Notes under the pieces: generated by a model
Told to the model about the DNA's origin: nothing
The model's input: only the letters and a program-made list of their open reading frames with translations
The model's database searches: none
In this document: one piece after another, positions 1 to 11,994 of the stretch
Layout of the letters: each line of letters begins with the position of its first letter
Numbering within the stretch: the first letter of the stretch is position 1
Program-made: the position numbers and the translations under genes
Origin: Polydactylus sextarius
Taxonomy: Eukaryota > Chordata > Actinopteri > Polynemidae
Length of the DNA stretch: 64,000 nucleotides
NCBI GenBank assembly: GCA_016801845.1
Contig: CM028926.1
Span: 11,259,501-11,323,500 of the forward strand
Direction: 5' to 3'

Positions 1-3000
1 TCTTTGTTCAGAGGCTGGAATCAGGAGCCGAGCGTTTTCCTTAATCATCGTAACTAAATCAGACTTTTACTTGTCGGAGTAAAAACTGTCGGGAGACGAT
101 GAGGGAAGATCACAGTGACCCAGAGAACCACAACATCACCTGCTACAGATGAACAGACGGTGGCGGCCATGTTGGAAGGGGGAGGGGCAACATCTTTTAT
201 TTTATTACGAAGACAAAAGTTACTACGTTTATAAAACATCTCAGTCGCTCTTCATCTTTTATTTCAAACCATTTTACTTTATCTTGCCACTTTCTTCTTT
301 ATTTCCTTGTTTCTTGTTGAGCAGCTGTTGTTTTTGAGTCGAACGTCGTTTGATTTTATCTTAAACTTTCACAAACTCAGACGAACTTTCTGAACGACGT
401 CAAATGATTTGTAGAGAAACATGTGAACTAACGTCCGACTTTTTATCTCCAACGTCTCGACTCCATTTTCTCTTCGTTAATTTCGTTGTTGTCACAGATT
501 TGTTTGTTTCAAAACAAACAAGAACATTTCCTGTCACGTAATTTCAAAGAAAAGTGACTAAAAGGAGCCAGCGACAGTTTAGACATAATGAACCATGTGT
601 TTACTGTATATTTCTGCCTGTTTTTACTGATTCAGATGATTTAGCTCTGCTGCTGTGAAGAAACTAAAATACAACAGAGAACCGGCTCAAAGTTCAGTCC
701 TGAATTTAAGATCAAAGGTAAAGATTTCTTCTTTTTTAGTGGAAGAAGACAGAAAGCTTGAGCCCTGTGAATTAAAAGGATATAGGATGAATTCGTGAGG
801 TGCAGTGAGTAAACGTCTGGTTGGGTTTAGTGTTTGATGGGAGATCAAAAGCAGAGAGAAGCCTGAAGAGCTGCATGAAAGAAACATGAGGAGAGCAGCG
901 ACATTAGAAAAATGTACAATAAAAAAGTCTAAATTGGCCCATCAGCCATGAGAGACAGTGAATTACAAAGGTCGGCGTCGTCCATTTCAGCAGCTCCAGT
1001 GGATTCATCGATCACTGCGGCAGAAACGAGCAGCAGGAAACCAATTAAACCCAAACGTCTCGCTCGTCTGCCACCGCTCCACGTTCACCGACGTTATCAG
1101 CTCCACCGGCCGATCACCGCCGTCGCCATCACGGCCTCCATTCTCCACTGATTACACAGGAGGAGATGGAGCTGACAGAAACAATCAGAGACCTGGTTGT
1201 CAGGGCTCATCGCTGTAATGGAGAGTCTGCACTTGTTATATCAAAACAAGGAGGCGCCCGCTCGTTCACGCCGTCCGATCAAATGTAATTTGCAGTGAGT
1301 GATGAAAGGAAAGTGTCGCTGATTAAAGTCTAATGATTTCACTGCAAACAGAGATGAACTTTATGAATCTGAAGACATATAGACGAGTGTTTTAAGTGTC
1401 TGAGGGAGCAGGAGGTCGACAGGAGGATCGTTACATCAGACCGTCGTGGTGAAGACGGAAAGTCGATCAGCGCTCCAACTCTCACCTGTGGTCGTGAACT
1501 TTAGGTAATTACTAAAAAGTCTGTGGTCGACACAAAGAGCTCGGAGCACAGCTGCTGCTGAGGTAACCACGTCAACTGACTCAACAGGAGGAGCTGGACA
1601 TCTGGGATAAGTTATTGATCCGATGCCGTTCATGGTCAGGTCATCAGGATGGATGGACTGGTTTGAGAAGGTGGACACAGCTGTAGACCATCTGGAACCT
1701 GCTGGACTGGGTCCAGTTGTCCAACGTTAGGATTCAGAGTTGATCCTCTGTGTTTGAGCTCGTTAACGAGTGAAACATCAACAACAACAATGACCTGAAT
1801 GGATAAAATCTCCACAGAAATGTTTGTCTTCTGGTACTTGTGGTACAAGACAACGGGAACAAACTGAATGGGAACCAACCAAGACAAAGGTTCATCTGTG
1901 CACAACTACCTCGAAGGTAAACCGGTGGTCCAAGTGGACTGAAGACTTGGTCCGGTTCTGGTTTACAAGTGGGAAGAAAACTAGACTCAACAACCAAGGA
2001 CTAAGAATAAAACTCAAGGGACTGAATCACATCATTGATCTTTTCTATCACATCTTTACTTCCACTGCTGTGAGCATGTTAACCAGCCCAGATGATCCAT
2101 CACTGAGCAGCTTCCAGTCTGAGGTCGCGTCATAATGTAGCTCATAGTGATCGACCTCCGTCCAGCTGAGGAAACAGTGTTATTTCACTTTAAAGTTGTG
2201 CTGTTTCTCTTTCTTACTGCGAAAACACCACTTTTATGTCCTTGTTCATTGCTTCATACTTTTCTACAGACCTGTAGGAATTCATTAAGAAACCTTCCTT
2301 CAGCAGACGTATTGGAAACTAACACAGTATCAGTAACTCTATATCAGCTTTATAATGGCCCTAAATACACCGCATTACCCAGGGGGGTGCTACATGCAGC
2401 TCATCTGTTCCCGCTCCTCTCCTCCTGGATGATTGGATCACAGAGATGCTGCTGTAACTGGATCCTCTGTTTATGTGTCAGCTGAGGGAGGCGACTGTCT
2501 GAATAAACACGACGCTACAGTGTCCAGACTAACGCTGACGACAGTGACTCCTCGTCTCAGAGATTATCGCTCTGAGACGACAGTGAACATGTTTAAAGTG
2601 TAAAAGATCACGTCAGTACAGCAGAGACTGTGTCTTGTCGATAAAACACAGCAACTTTAACTTGATCGGTTGTTAAATTTATTTACAGACAAACTTCACG
2701 TAGCCACGACCAGTTCATGCAACACAGATACAGTCCCACACTCATCTGTGCTGTCACAACTGAAGGTCTGGTTTAATCTGCTCTTCAACCTGCACATGCA
2801 GGTTGACTGTTAGCTAATCACCAATTAAGGATCACAGGATTATCCTCTAAACAAGCATCTTAAAAGACGCCCCCTGCTGGACAAACTCCAGCTTTTATCA
2901 ACAACAACAGTCAGAAATGATTGGTACCGTTAGTTGGATTATTCAACAGTCAATACGCTACCACAAGAGGACAAACCAGTTTACTCATGGGACATGATGC

Positions 3001-3345
3001 TGTTCAGAGATGTGAGAAAATTATTATAATTAGTGTTTATTTTTAGTTTAACCTGGCAGCTCAACACACTGCTTTAAATTCAGAGCATGAAACGAAAGTG
3101 CAGGTCGTGTAATAATCACAGGATCTTTGGCAACAAAAAATAGATTAAACCTCCGAAGCTGCTTTTAGTTTGTCCACTAAAAATATTCCTGATTGATGAA
3201 TAAATTGTGTATATATTGTTCATGCTCAGATTTTAAATATATTCTTCTTCTCAAAATGCTCTTGTTCATATTTCAGTTTTAAAACCAAAATAAACGATGG
3301 CCTCTGGTTCCTCTGTGCTAACGACGTCTGTCTCTTCATCTCCAG
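1..3345 (+). other. intronic sequence upstream of the first visible slc8a exon
   Basis: I find no coding exon here. Open frames are short, unrelated to the exchanger and without domain signatures. The next exon at 3346 starts in the middle of the first Calx-beta domain, so this stretch is presumably an intron of the same gene, with the N-terminal exon(s) to the left of the window. The sequence is AT-rich and mostly unique, with no clear transposon ends. Confidence 0.6.
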
Positions 3346-6300
3346 GTCGGTATCATCGATGACGACATATTTGAAGAAGACGAGCACTTCTTCGTCCGCC
3401 TCCTCAACCTCCGTGTCGGCGACGCAGAGGGGATGTTTGAGAGCGACGAGGCCGGCGCCGCTCCCAAAGCTCGTCTGGTTGAGCCTCTGGTAGCGACGGT
3501 GACCATCCTCGACGACGACCACGCCGGCATCTTCACCTTCAGCGAACGCATGTTTCGTGTCAGCGAGAGCGTGGGAACCATGGAGGTGACCGTGTGTCGT
3601 AACTCCGGCGCCCGTGGCACCGTCATCCTGCCGTACCACACCGAGTCAGGAACCGCCAAGGCCGGACAAGACTACGAGGAGGCCCGGGGGGAGCTGGAGT
3701 TCACCAACGACCAGACAACGTGAGTCACACTGAAGACTGATGTTGAGGTTTTAAGCCTCTTTGACCTTGATGAGCTGATGATTTTGTATCATCGTTGATC
3801 TTTAGTGGAGATTGTGATTGAGCCAAACTTCAGCCAAGCGAAACAGTTCAGTGTGAGTTAGTAACAAGTTAGTTAACAAACGTTTGACTGTTGGATTCAT
3901 TTAGTCTCAGAGGACGAAGGTGAAGGTCTTTGGTTTGACTGTCATAGTTATGTTTTACTACACTAGTTAAAAAGTTAAAAAGACTTAAGTCTTGACTGTG
4001 GAGGATTTGGTCTCTTTTTGTTTTGCGTCCTTTTGTTTTTTCTTTTCCTCCGAACATCCTCCTGAGACTTAATCTGCCCTGTGATGATTTTACTAAGTCA
4101 TCAATATAACTTTATTGGAGGTGATGCTACAAACCTCTTCATGCTGAGGTCACGTCAACTCATCAGAAACAGAAAGTGTCTTTAGTTCCTTCACCTCCTT
4201 GAACACGGTCAAAGTTTTTCTGCTCTGTGGCTTCAGCAGCAGTTTAACAGCTGGAGAACAACACTTTAGGTCAAATGTTTCAAAACTTCCTCCAGTAAAT
4301 CAACATCTGCTCTTCATTCTTACAGAACTCAAGATCTGGGAGTTTTTCCATAAAAATGAAACATAGTAGGAGCTTTGAGACGGAGTTTCTGTCCGTGTCG
4401 TCTCTGTCTTGTCACCTCGTCTTATTATTTCCATCCTCTCCTCAGCGTTCGTCTCCTCTTCACCTCTTTTCAGCCTCGTCTTGCATTTTTCTTCACCTTT
4501 GTGCTTCACCAGACAGGAATCCCATCCATTATTCATCAGGGCTGACATGAGGGAGAACCAGCACTGTCATGTTCAGTTTTCATGTTTGTGTGACTTTAGT
4601 TTTTTAAGCTGCAGTGTTTTTTAGAGCTGCCGGGTGGTTGCAGAGCGATTGTAACGTTTAAACGACATTTTCTCTAATTATCTAATTAACAGACTGACTC
4701 TTATGTCATAATGTCGTTTCCTTAATGAGCATCTGGAGTGTGTCACGACTTTATGGGGATAAAGTTAAAATACACAACGCTTGTGATCTGTTTTCAGCCA
4801 CGAAAACATCCACTTCACGTGTCTGTTGCTTCGGTCTGGACTGAAACGGTTTAACAACAACGTCATGGATTTGAATCAAACCTCGTCATCGTCAGTAAAT
4901 GTGTCCAACACATTCGTATTTACCTCAGGTTCATTATAACAGGTGATATTTGTAGCTTAAGATCCTTATGTTCCCTAGAGATCCTGCAACCCTGTGTTCC
5001 CACAGTCACAAGTTCCCAAAGTCCAATGTTCCCAGGATCCCAGGTCCTCAAAGTCCTGTTGTTCCACAGTCTGAAGTTTCCAAAGTCTCATGTTCCCAAG
5101 ACTCCAGATTCCCAAGGTCCCATTTTTCAAAGTCTTAGGTTCCTGAGGTCCTTATGTTCCCATGGTTCCCCGTCCCTTCGACTCCATGATTGTAGCCTCG
5201 TTAGATGATGAGACGTGTGGTCCAGTTTCTCATCATGTAGCTTCATTAGACTGAACCGTCTGAACGAACATCATCTGCTGCTGTTGTTGTGAATCACAGT
5301 TGTTTACGTCTGTTGAGCGACAGACTCCTGGATGATCAGTGACAGAGCTGCGATGGTTCAGTGGATGAAGCTCAGCGTGTTTCTCAGTAAAAAAACATCG
5401 TATTTTTCACGTCCTCGTTGTCGCCTCGGCTTGTGCTCACAGACACATTTATTCCATTTATTTCTCCCGGAGGTGACTGACGACCGAGGCAGCTCGTCTG
5501 AAAACCTGTCACCTTCACCTGGAGCCTCCAGACTCTGAGGCCTCCGCACATCTTCAGCTGCCGGGTCGTTGACGACTGCAGCTCCTCTGGAGACGACGCC
5601 GAAAACTTTTACCTGCTTTTCTTTGTTGTGTTGAGGACGAGACTCGGGCCTCAGCTCAGTGAGTTCAGTGGGTTTCTGGTCCCTGGTGGTCTCGATGTGT
5701 CAGATACAATCACAGTGACGATCGGTTGGACTCGGTCTCTTCACTTCAGGCTCCAGGAGACACGATGAATATTTAACTATTTCTTCCCATTTTTACTTTA
5801 ATTTGAGACTAAATTCATGTAAATAAATAAGTTAAACATGAGAATAAATGTGAATGTTTAAGTTTATGTTAAGTTTTAGATTTAATATTTAGGTTTTTTA
5901 GAGACATGTTTATATTTCTCATGATCAGTTCTGTTCACTGGAGCATTTAAGGCTTTTAATTTGAAATAATCCACAGTCATTTATTAGACCAAAGGCAGTT
6001 GACCAGTAGCGCCACCTGCAGGTAGAGAGACACAACGATCAGTAACAATAAAACAGCAGCTCCAGTTTCTCTGTGGTCGAACATCGTGAAAAACATTTGA
6101 ATATGAATTAACTTTACAGCTTCAGTCGTCTTCATCCTCATCTTCATCCTCATCTTCCTCCTCGTCTTCATCCTCATCTTCATCCTCATCTTCATCCTCA
6201 TCTTCATCCTCATCTTCATCCTTCTTTTCTGTCATTTTCACATCACATCACTCTGCAGTTGATGAAACCGACCAGAGACTGGGTCTGTCGTTTCACTTCA

Positions 6301-6808
6301 CTGCTCCTCAGGAACAACTCTTCCTCCTCCTCCTCCTCCTCCTCCTCCTCCATCTGCTGTCACTACAGATTATCCTCATCATCATCACTTCGTTTTCTCT
6401 TTTATTTCCTTAAATAAATAAAATAATAACATCATCACGATGCAGATTCTTGTCTCGTTGCTGTGACCAGATGTTTTCATTTCAACGTTCATCATCTTAC
6501 GTCTCAGATGATGAAATAACTACGAGACGGTGACTCGAGATAAATGATCAGTACCGTTCGTCCTCTTTGACCGTTTCTCTCGTTTCACTTGCTTTTTAAT
6601 GATTTCTTCACTTTGACTGAATTATTGATCCTCGATCACGTTCACGGCTGATTTATACAACGACCGGAGACAGCAGTGTGTGTGTGTGTGTGTGTGTGTG
6701 TGAATTGATTCAATGCTTTGTTTTACTGAGAATAAATTAAATGTGTTTAGATTCAGCCTGATGAAAACAGACGAGATGTGCAAAATGTATCAAATTACAA
6801 AACTTTTC

Positions 6809-6847
<39 letters not shown>

Positions 6848-9132
6848 TCAGACTCTACAGATCAGGATAATTGATGATGAAGAATATGAGAAACATGAAA
6901 ACTTCTACGTCGTGTTGGAGGAACCTCGCTGGCTGAAGAGAGGAATCTCAGGTACCGTTGGTTTCACTTTCACTGTCTTCTACTACTTCTACTTCTACTT
7001 CTACTTCTACTTCTACTTCTACTTCTACTACTACTTCTACTTCTACTTCTACTTCTACTTCTACTTCTACTTCTACTACTGCTTCTACTTCTACTTCTAC
7101 TTCTACTTCTACTTCTACTTCTACTTCTACTTCTACTTCTCACTCTGGTTCATTAATCTCCATTATTTATTTCATTTATTTATTTTGTATTTCTTTGTTT
7201 AATGATTGTGATTTCAGGAGTAAACCATGGTCATGGTCAGTGAACGTCTGTTGGATCAGGTGTCATTTAGTCTCTGATGTGATGAAACGTCACAGGTTCA
7301 TTAAGACCAGCAGCTGGTGAAAGACCAGATCTGTAGACCAGATCGAGGTCCAGGACCAGACTAGGTCTCTGACTGTGTAGTTACACATCGCTGTCACAAG
7401 AGGGAGACAAACATTTTATTTTTTTAAAACTACGTCAACGAGACGTTTAATTTATGTGTGAAAAACGAGAAAAACTGTTTAAAACGATGAAATGAAAAGA
7501 TGTTGACCTGGAGGTTTAATCTGAGGTTTAATTTGAGGTTTAATCTCAGGTTTAATCTGAGGTTTAATCTGAGGTTTAATCTGAGGTTTAATCTGAGGTT
7601 TAATCTGAGGTTTAATCTGAGGTTTAATCTCGGGTTTAATCTCGGGTTAATCTCAGCCTGTAGTGACTGTGTAGTGTTTTTTTTTCAGGTTTTTTTCTTA
7701 TTTTTCTGTCGTTTTTATCACGTCACTGACCCACTTTCACCCTCATGGATCAATAACGGTTCATCTTCACACGCTCAGATGACTGTGTTTCAGATTTACT
7801 CGATGGAAAACAGATCAGACTTAAGATGATTTATTTTGTTTTGTTTTATTATTTGAGTTTAAATGTGAATGTGGATTAAATTATAATCTGATGTTTTTAT
7901 TCACTGTTTCTTCTGTTTCCTTCTCAGCTCTGCTCCTCAACCAAGGTGAGATTTCATTTAATCATTTAATCATTTGATCATTTAATCATTTGATCATTTC
8001 GTCATTTAGTCGCGACATCTAGAGAAATCTAATTTATATTCAAATAAATTCAGATCAGGTGACGTCAGGTCGTTTCTGATCCGTCGACCGAGCGTCTCGT
8101 CTGGAACGAAGCCTCTGATTGGCCGATCGTGTGAGATGAAATGTGATTGTTGCAGCAGATCAATAACACAAACTGGGCCACGCGTTAATCTTCTTCTCTC
8201 AGCAGGAGAAACCAAACGTCGATTAAAAAACCAAACAATGAAGAAACATTAGAAGATTAAAATAGATTCTCTAGATTTATGTTGTTTATATGTGATGAAA
8301 AGACGTTTAAATGAAATGAAACGTCGCTGCAGATCAATGAGTCGATATCACCAATCAACTGATGATTGATGAGGGAAACTGACTTAATGAACTGGAGAGA
8401 AGATTAAACATCAGAGTTTAGACAAAGTTCATGTTGTTGTGTTGAGGTTGTTGTTGTGTTGAGGTTGTTGTTGTGTTGAGGTTGTTGTGTTGAGGTTGTT
8501 GTGTTGAGGTTGTTGTCATGTTGAGGTTGTTGTTGTGTTGAGGTTGTTGTTGTGTTGTCATGTTGAGGTTGTTGTCATGTTGAGGTTGTTGTGTTGAGGT
8601 TGTTGTTGTGTTGTCGTGTTGAGGTTGTTGTCGTGTTGAGGTTGTTGTTGTGTTGTCATGTTGAGGTTGTTGTTGTGTTGAGGTTGTTGTTGTGTTGAGG
8701 TTGTTGTCATGTTGAGGTTGTTGTTGTGTTGTCATGTTGAGGTTGTTGTCATGTTGAGGTTGTTGTTGTGTTGTCATGTTGAGGTTGTTGTCATGTTGAG
8801 GTTGTTGTCATGTTGAGGTTGTCGTCTCTTGTCGATTGAAACGAGAAACGTTTGTTAAAGCAGAAAATAATAAAAGTAACGTCAATTTTAACCTAGAAAC
8901 TGTTAGTTTGTTTGTTTGTTTGTGCGATGACTCAGAGCAGATTTTATATTTATTTTAATTCAGTAATCATATCAGTTCAGTAAACAAACAAACAAACAAA
9001 CAAACGTTCGTCTATTTTATTCTGGAGGAAACTTCCTCCTCAACGATGCGATCTGAAAATGTCTCTGTCGCTTGTTTATCTGCATCACACACACAGCGTC
9101 CATCTGTCATCCCCTCATGTTGTCTCCCACGC

Positions 9133-9190
<58 letters not shown>

Positions 9191-11318
9191 TCAGGTATCT
9201 AAATCAGACTCTGACTCACAGTCTGTTGAGAGAAGTTTTATTTCTTGTCTTTATTTCCACCATGTGAATCGTTGTCGTCTTCCTGCCGCAGACGGAGCCG
9301 AGGGTCAGATGAGCGCCGAGGAGGAGGAGGCTCGGAGGATAGCGGAGATGGGGAAACCCATCCTGGGCGAACACAGTCGGCTGGAGGTCGTCATCGAGGA
9401 GTCGTACGAGTTCAAGGTTTGATTTTGATTCATGTGGAGGAACGACGCCCCCTGTGGCCACGACGCAGAAGACAGAGACGTTTAACTACAGGTTGAAACG
9501 TTTCAACGCCAACATCTGCTGCTTCTATATGAATAAAACGACAGAATAAATGTATAAATTTACCAGAATAAAAGTTTAAATTTACTAGAATAAAAGTTTA
9601 AATTTACCAGAATAAAAGTTTAAATTTACTAGAATAAAAGTCTAAATTTACCAGAATAAAAGTCTAAATTTACCAGAATAAAAGTCTAAAGTTTGAATGA
9701 GAACAGATGATGAAAGATTAAACCAGTGACTCAGTGAATCATGTTGATGTTTTGTTTTGTTAGTTTAGTTTTTTATTTTTTTAGTTAAATGTTAGAGGTT
9801 AAAGGTCACTGCTGCGTTTGCTCGTTAAAGCTCTTTTATTTCCCGTCTCCATGGTAACTAACGACGGCCTCTCTCCTCCGATTGGCAGAGCACCGTCGAC
9901 AAACTCATTAAGAAAACCAACCTGGCGCTGGTGATCGGGACTCACTCCTGGAGGGAACAGTTTGTGGAGGCGGTGACGGTCAGCGCAGGTGAGTGTGTGT
10001 GTGTGTGTGTGTGTGACTGTGACGAGGACACACACTTAACGAGACAGATCCAGGTTCATTATAAAATGTCTCTGTTTGTTTAGTTTCTCACTTCGTCTCA
10101 GTGACTTTATTATAAAACATCCAGATGTTTTTAATCTTTATTCACTGATGAGAAGTTGAAGTTACTAATTTCATGTAAAACTGTCGACTCAGTCTCCTGA
10201 TCAAACCTCTGTTTGTGTTGTGTCTTCATCCATCACCATGACAGCAACAACAACAGCAGCAGCAGCTGATCAATGCTGTTTCTCTGTTTCTCTGTGTCGT
10301 TGATAACGACGCTGTGATTTCATCCGTCACTGATTCAGTCGTCTGAGCTGTAATTAATGATTCAACGTCTCCATCTGGTGGCGGCAGCATTCACTGCAGT
10401 GACTCGTCCTCCTTGTCCTCCTGTGTGTGTGTGTGTGTGTGTGTGAGCAGGCGACGGTGATGATGATGAGGAAGGTCGTGAGGAGCGTCTCCCGTCCTGC
10501 TACGACTACGTCATGCACTTCCTCACCGTCTTCTGGAAGGTGCTGTTCGCCTGCGTCCCCCCCACCGAGTACTGGAACGGCTGGGCCTGTTTCTTCGTGT
10601 CCATCAGCGTCATCGGCCTCCTCACCGCCATCATCGGGGACCTGGCGTCGCACTTCGGCTGCACCGTCGGTCTGAAAGACACGGTGACCGCCGTGGTGTT
10701 CGTGGCGTTGGGGACGTCGATCCCAGGTCAGACGACGGCGCCGGAGTTTATGTCTCTGTGGTAGTTTTGTGTCTTTTGTGTTTGTCTCCGTTGTGGTTTT
10801 CTGTCTGTTGTGTCTCTTTGTGGTCATTGTGTCTTTTTGTAGTTGTTTTATGTCTGTTTGTCACAGTTATTCGTCTCTTCTTGGTACTTTTGTCTCTTTC
10901 ATGTGACTAACTCTTCCCTCCTTCTCTCTGTCTCGTCTCAGACACTTTTGCCAGTAAAGTCGCCGCCACCCAGGACCAACACGCCGACGCGTCGGTGGGA
11001 AACGTGACGGGAAGTAACGCCGTCAACGTGTTCCTGGGCATCGGCGTGGCGTGGTCGGTGGCCGCCGTCTACTGGAAGATCCAGGGAGCGGAGTTTAAGG
11101 TGGAGCCGGGGTCGTTGGCCTTCTCCGTCACGCTCTTCACCATCTTCGCTTTCATCAGCGTGGCCGTGTTGATGTTCAGACGCCGGCCGTCCATCGGCGG
11201 CGAGCTGGGCGGCCCCAGGGTGTCGCGCCTCCTCACCAGCCTCCTGTTCTTCGGCCTCTGGTTCCTCTACATCCTGTTCTCCAGCCTGGAGACGTACTGC
11301 CACATCAGCGGCTTTTAG
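3346..11318 (+). CDS. slc8a: sodium/calcium exchanger (SLC8/NCX family), 3' half of gene
   Basis: Plasma-membrane exchanger that moves Ca2+ out against Na+. Exons seen: 3346-3719, 6848-6951, 7928-7945, 9292-9416, 9889-9988, 10451-10726 and 10942-11318. All have AG/GT borders and keep frame, giving 457 residues before TAG. The first exon encodes the end of Calx-beta 1 (acidic IIDDDIFEEDEHF) and most of Calx-beta 2 (LDDDHAGIF). The second is the alternatively spliced region (IIDDEEYEKHENF), most like mammalian exon B (EEPRWLKRG). Then come an 18-nt microexon (ALLLNQ), the conserved loop (EEEEARRIAEMGKPILGEH) and the C-terminal membrane half. The second alpha repeat is clear (GDLASHFGCTVGLKDTV, VALGTSIPDTF, GNVTGSNAVNVFLG). 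The protein ends CHISGF. The N-terminal half lies outside the window. Family is certain. The paralogue is not: C-terminal details such as ACVPPTEY and SVAAVYW lean to slc8a2 or the fish slc8a4 type over slc8a1. Confidence 0.93.
4967..5175. repeat. degenerate minisatellite in slc8a intron
   Basis: Imperfect tandem copies, roughly 15-20 bases each, around the words GTTCCCA, AAAGTC and CAAGGTCC. Phase is lost between copies, so it looks old. Confidence 0.6.
6124..6352. repeat. 12-mer CTTCATCCTCAT repeat and (TCC)n tract
   Basis: About eight copies of a CTTCATCCTCAT 12-mer at 6129-6223, then a separate ten-copy TCC run near 6323-6352. Both are pyrimidine-rich on the + strand, inside the slc8a intron before the alternative exon. 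Confidence 0.8.
6676..6845. repeat. two (TG)n tracts, the second abutting a splice acceptor
   Basis: (TG)n at about 6676-6702 and again at 6810-6845. The second runs directly into the TAG acceptor of the exon at 6848, where a polypyrimidine tract would normally be. Confidence 0.9.
6977..7140. repeat. hexanucleotide (TTCTAC)n repeat
   Basis: About 27 near-perfect copies of a TTCTAC hexamer beginning some 25 bases after the donor of the alternative slc8a exon. The open frames through it (Tyr-Phe or Ser-Thr repeats) are artefacts of the period being a multiple of three. Confidence 0.9.
7511..7652. repeat. 12-mer AGGTTTAATCTG minisatellite
   Basis: About 11 head-to-tail copies of AGGTTTAATCTG with few changes, in the intron between the alternative exon and the microexon of slc8a. 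Confidence 0.9.
8429..8823. repeat. GAGGTTGTTGTYRTGTT minisatellite
   Basis: About 395 bases of interleaved units GAGGTTGTTG plus TTGTGTT or TCATGTT, with nested (TTG)n. It lies in the intron after the 18-nt slc8a microexon. The minus-strand Thr/Gln/Asn open frame is a repeat artefact. Confidence 0.9.
8976..9190. repeat. (AAAC)n and long (TG)n microsatellites
   Basis: A short AAAC run near 8982-9004 and an uninterrupted (TG)n at about 9133-9190, some 100 bases before the acceptor of the exon at 9292. Confidence 0.9.
9535..9692. repeat. minisatellite with units of about 23-25 bases
   Basis: About six copies of a unit holding CCAGAATAAAAG and TTTAAATTTA, in the slc8a intron after the exon that ends at 9416. 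Confidence 0.85.
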
Positions 11319-11348
11319 AGGAAACGGACGTTTGGAAGAAAACTGCAC

Positions 11349-11385
<37 letters not shown>

Positions 11386-11690
11386 ACAGTGCATGTACAT
11401 GAGTTCAGGCATGATGAAGGGCAGGAGGTGGAGGAAGTGTTTGTGAGGAGGTGAGACGTGTGGATAGACAAGGTGACAGCAGGAAGATGTTTTAAAGAAA
11501 CAAACCTTTTCATCTGCTCCACGTCCACCAGGTTCGTGAGGAAAGAGTGAAATGTTTACAGATCTTTACATCACGTTTGTTTACTGACGCTCCTCGTTTC
11601 TACGCCTGAGCTGTAAATATTTAGGAAGAAAAAACAGAAAGTCTAGTGTTTTCAGTTTGCAAACAAACGAAGGTAAATAAACATGAGACG
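11319..11690 (+). other. slc8a 3' UTR with (CA)n and a candidate poly(A) signal
   Basis: The stop codon at 11316-11318 is followed by a sense-strand (CA)n tract at 11350-11383. The first AATAAA is at 11676-11681. Other AATAAA words at 12513-12518 and near 13890 could serve longer transcripts. The choice of end is inference. Confidence 0.5.
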
Positions 11691-11914
11691 AGCTCCACGT
11701 CTCTCAGCACCTGAAGGTTTCAGCATTTCTCCTGCATGTGTTTCTAGATACGGAGCATCTCCACAGACTGAGATGATACTGTCACATAGATAAATATAAA
11801 GACACATAGAGACACGGTGTAAAAGGAACCGATCAGAATCCATCTGTAAATGACATCGCTGCGTTTGTGGTGAATAGAAACTGAAGAATGAGTCGGTCGT
11901 CGGTGTTAAATTAA

Positions 11915-11994
<80 letters not shown>

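Noticed and set aside
6810..7320. Open frames with Tyr-Phe or Ser-Thr repeats after the slc8a alternative exon
   Set aside because: They read through the splice donor into the (TTCTAC)n intronic repeat.
7511..7652. Telomere-like repeat
   Set aside because: The unit is AGGTTTAATCTG, not TTAGGG, and it is a local 12-mer minisatellite.
8418..8777. 119-residue Thr/Gln/Asn-rich minus-strand frame
   Set aside because: It lies wholly within the GAGGTTGTTG minisatellite.
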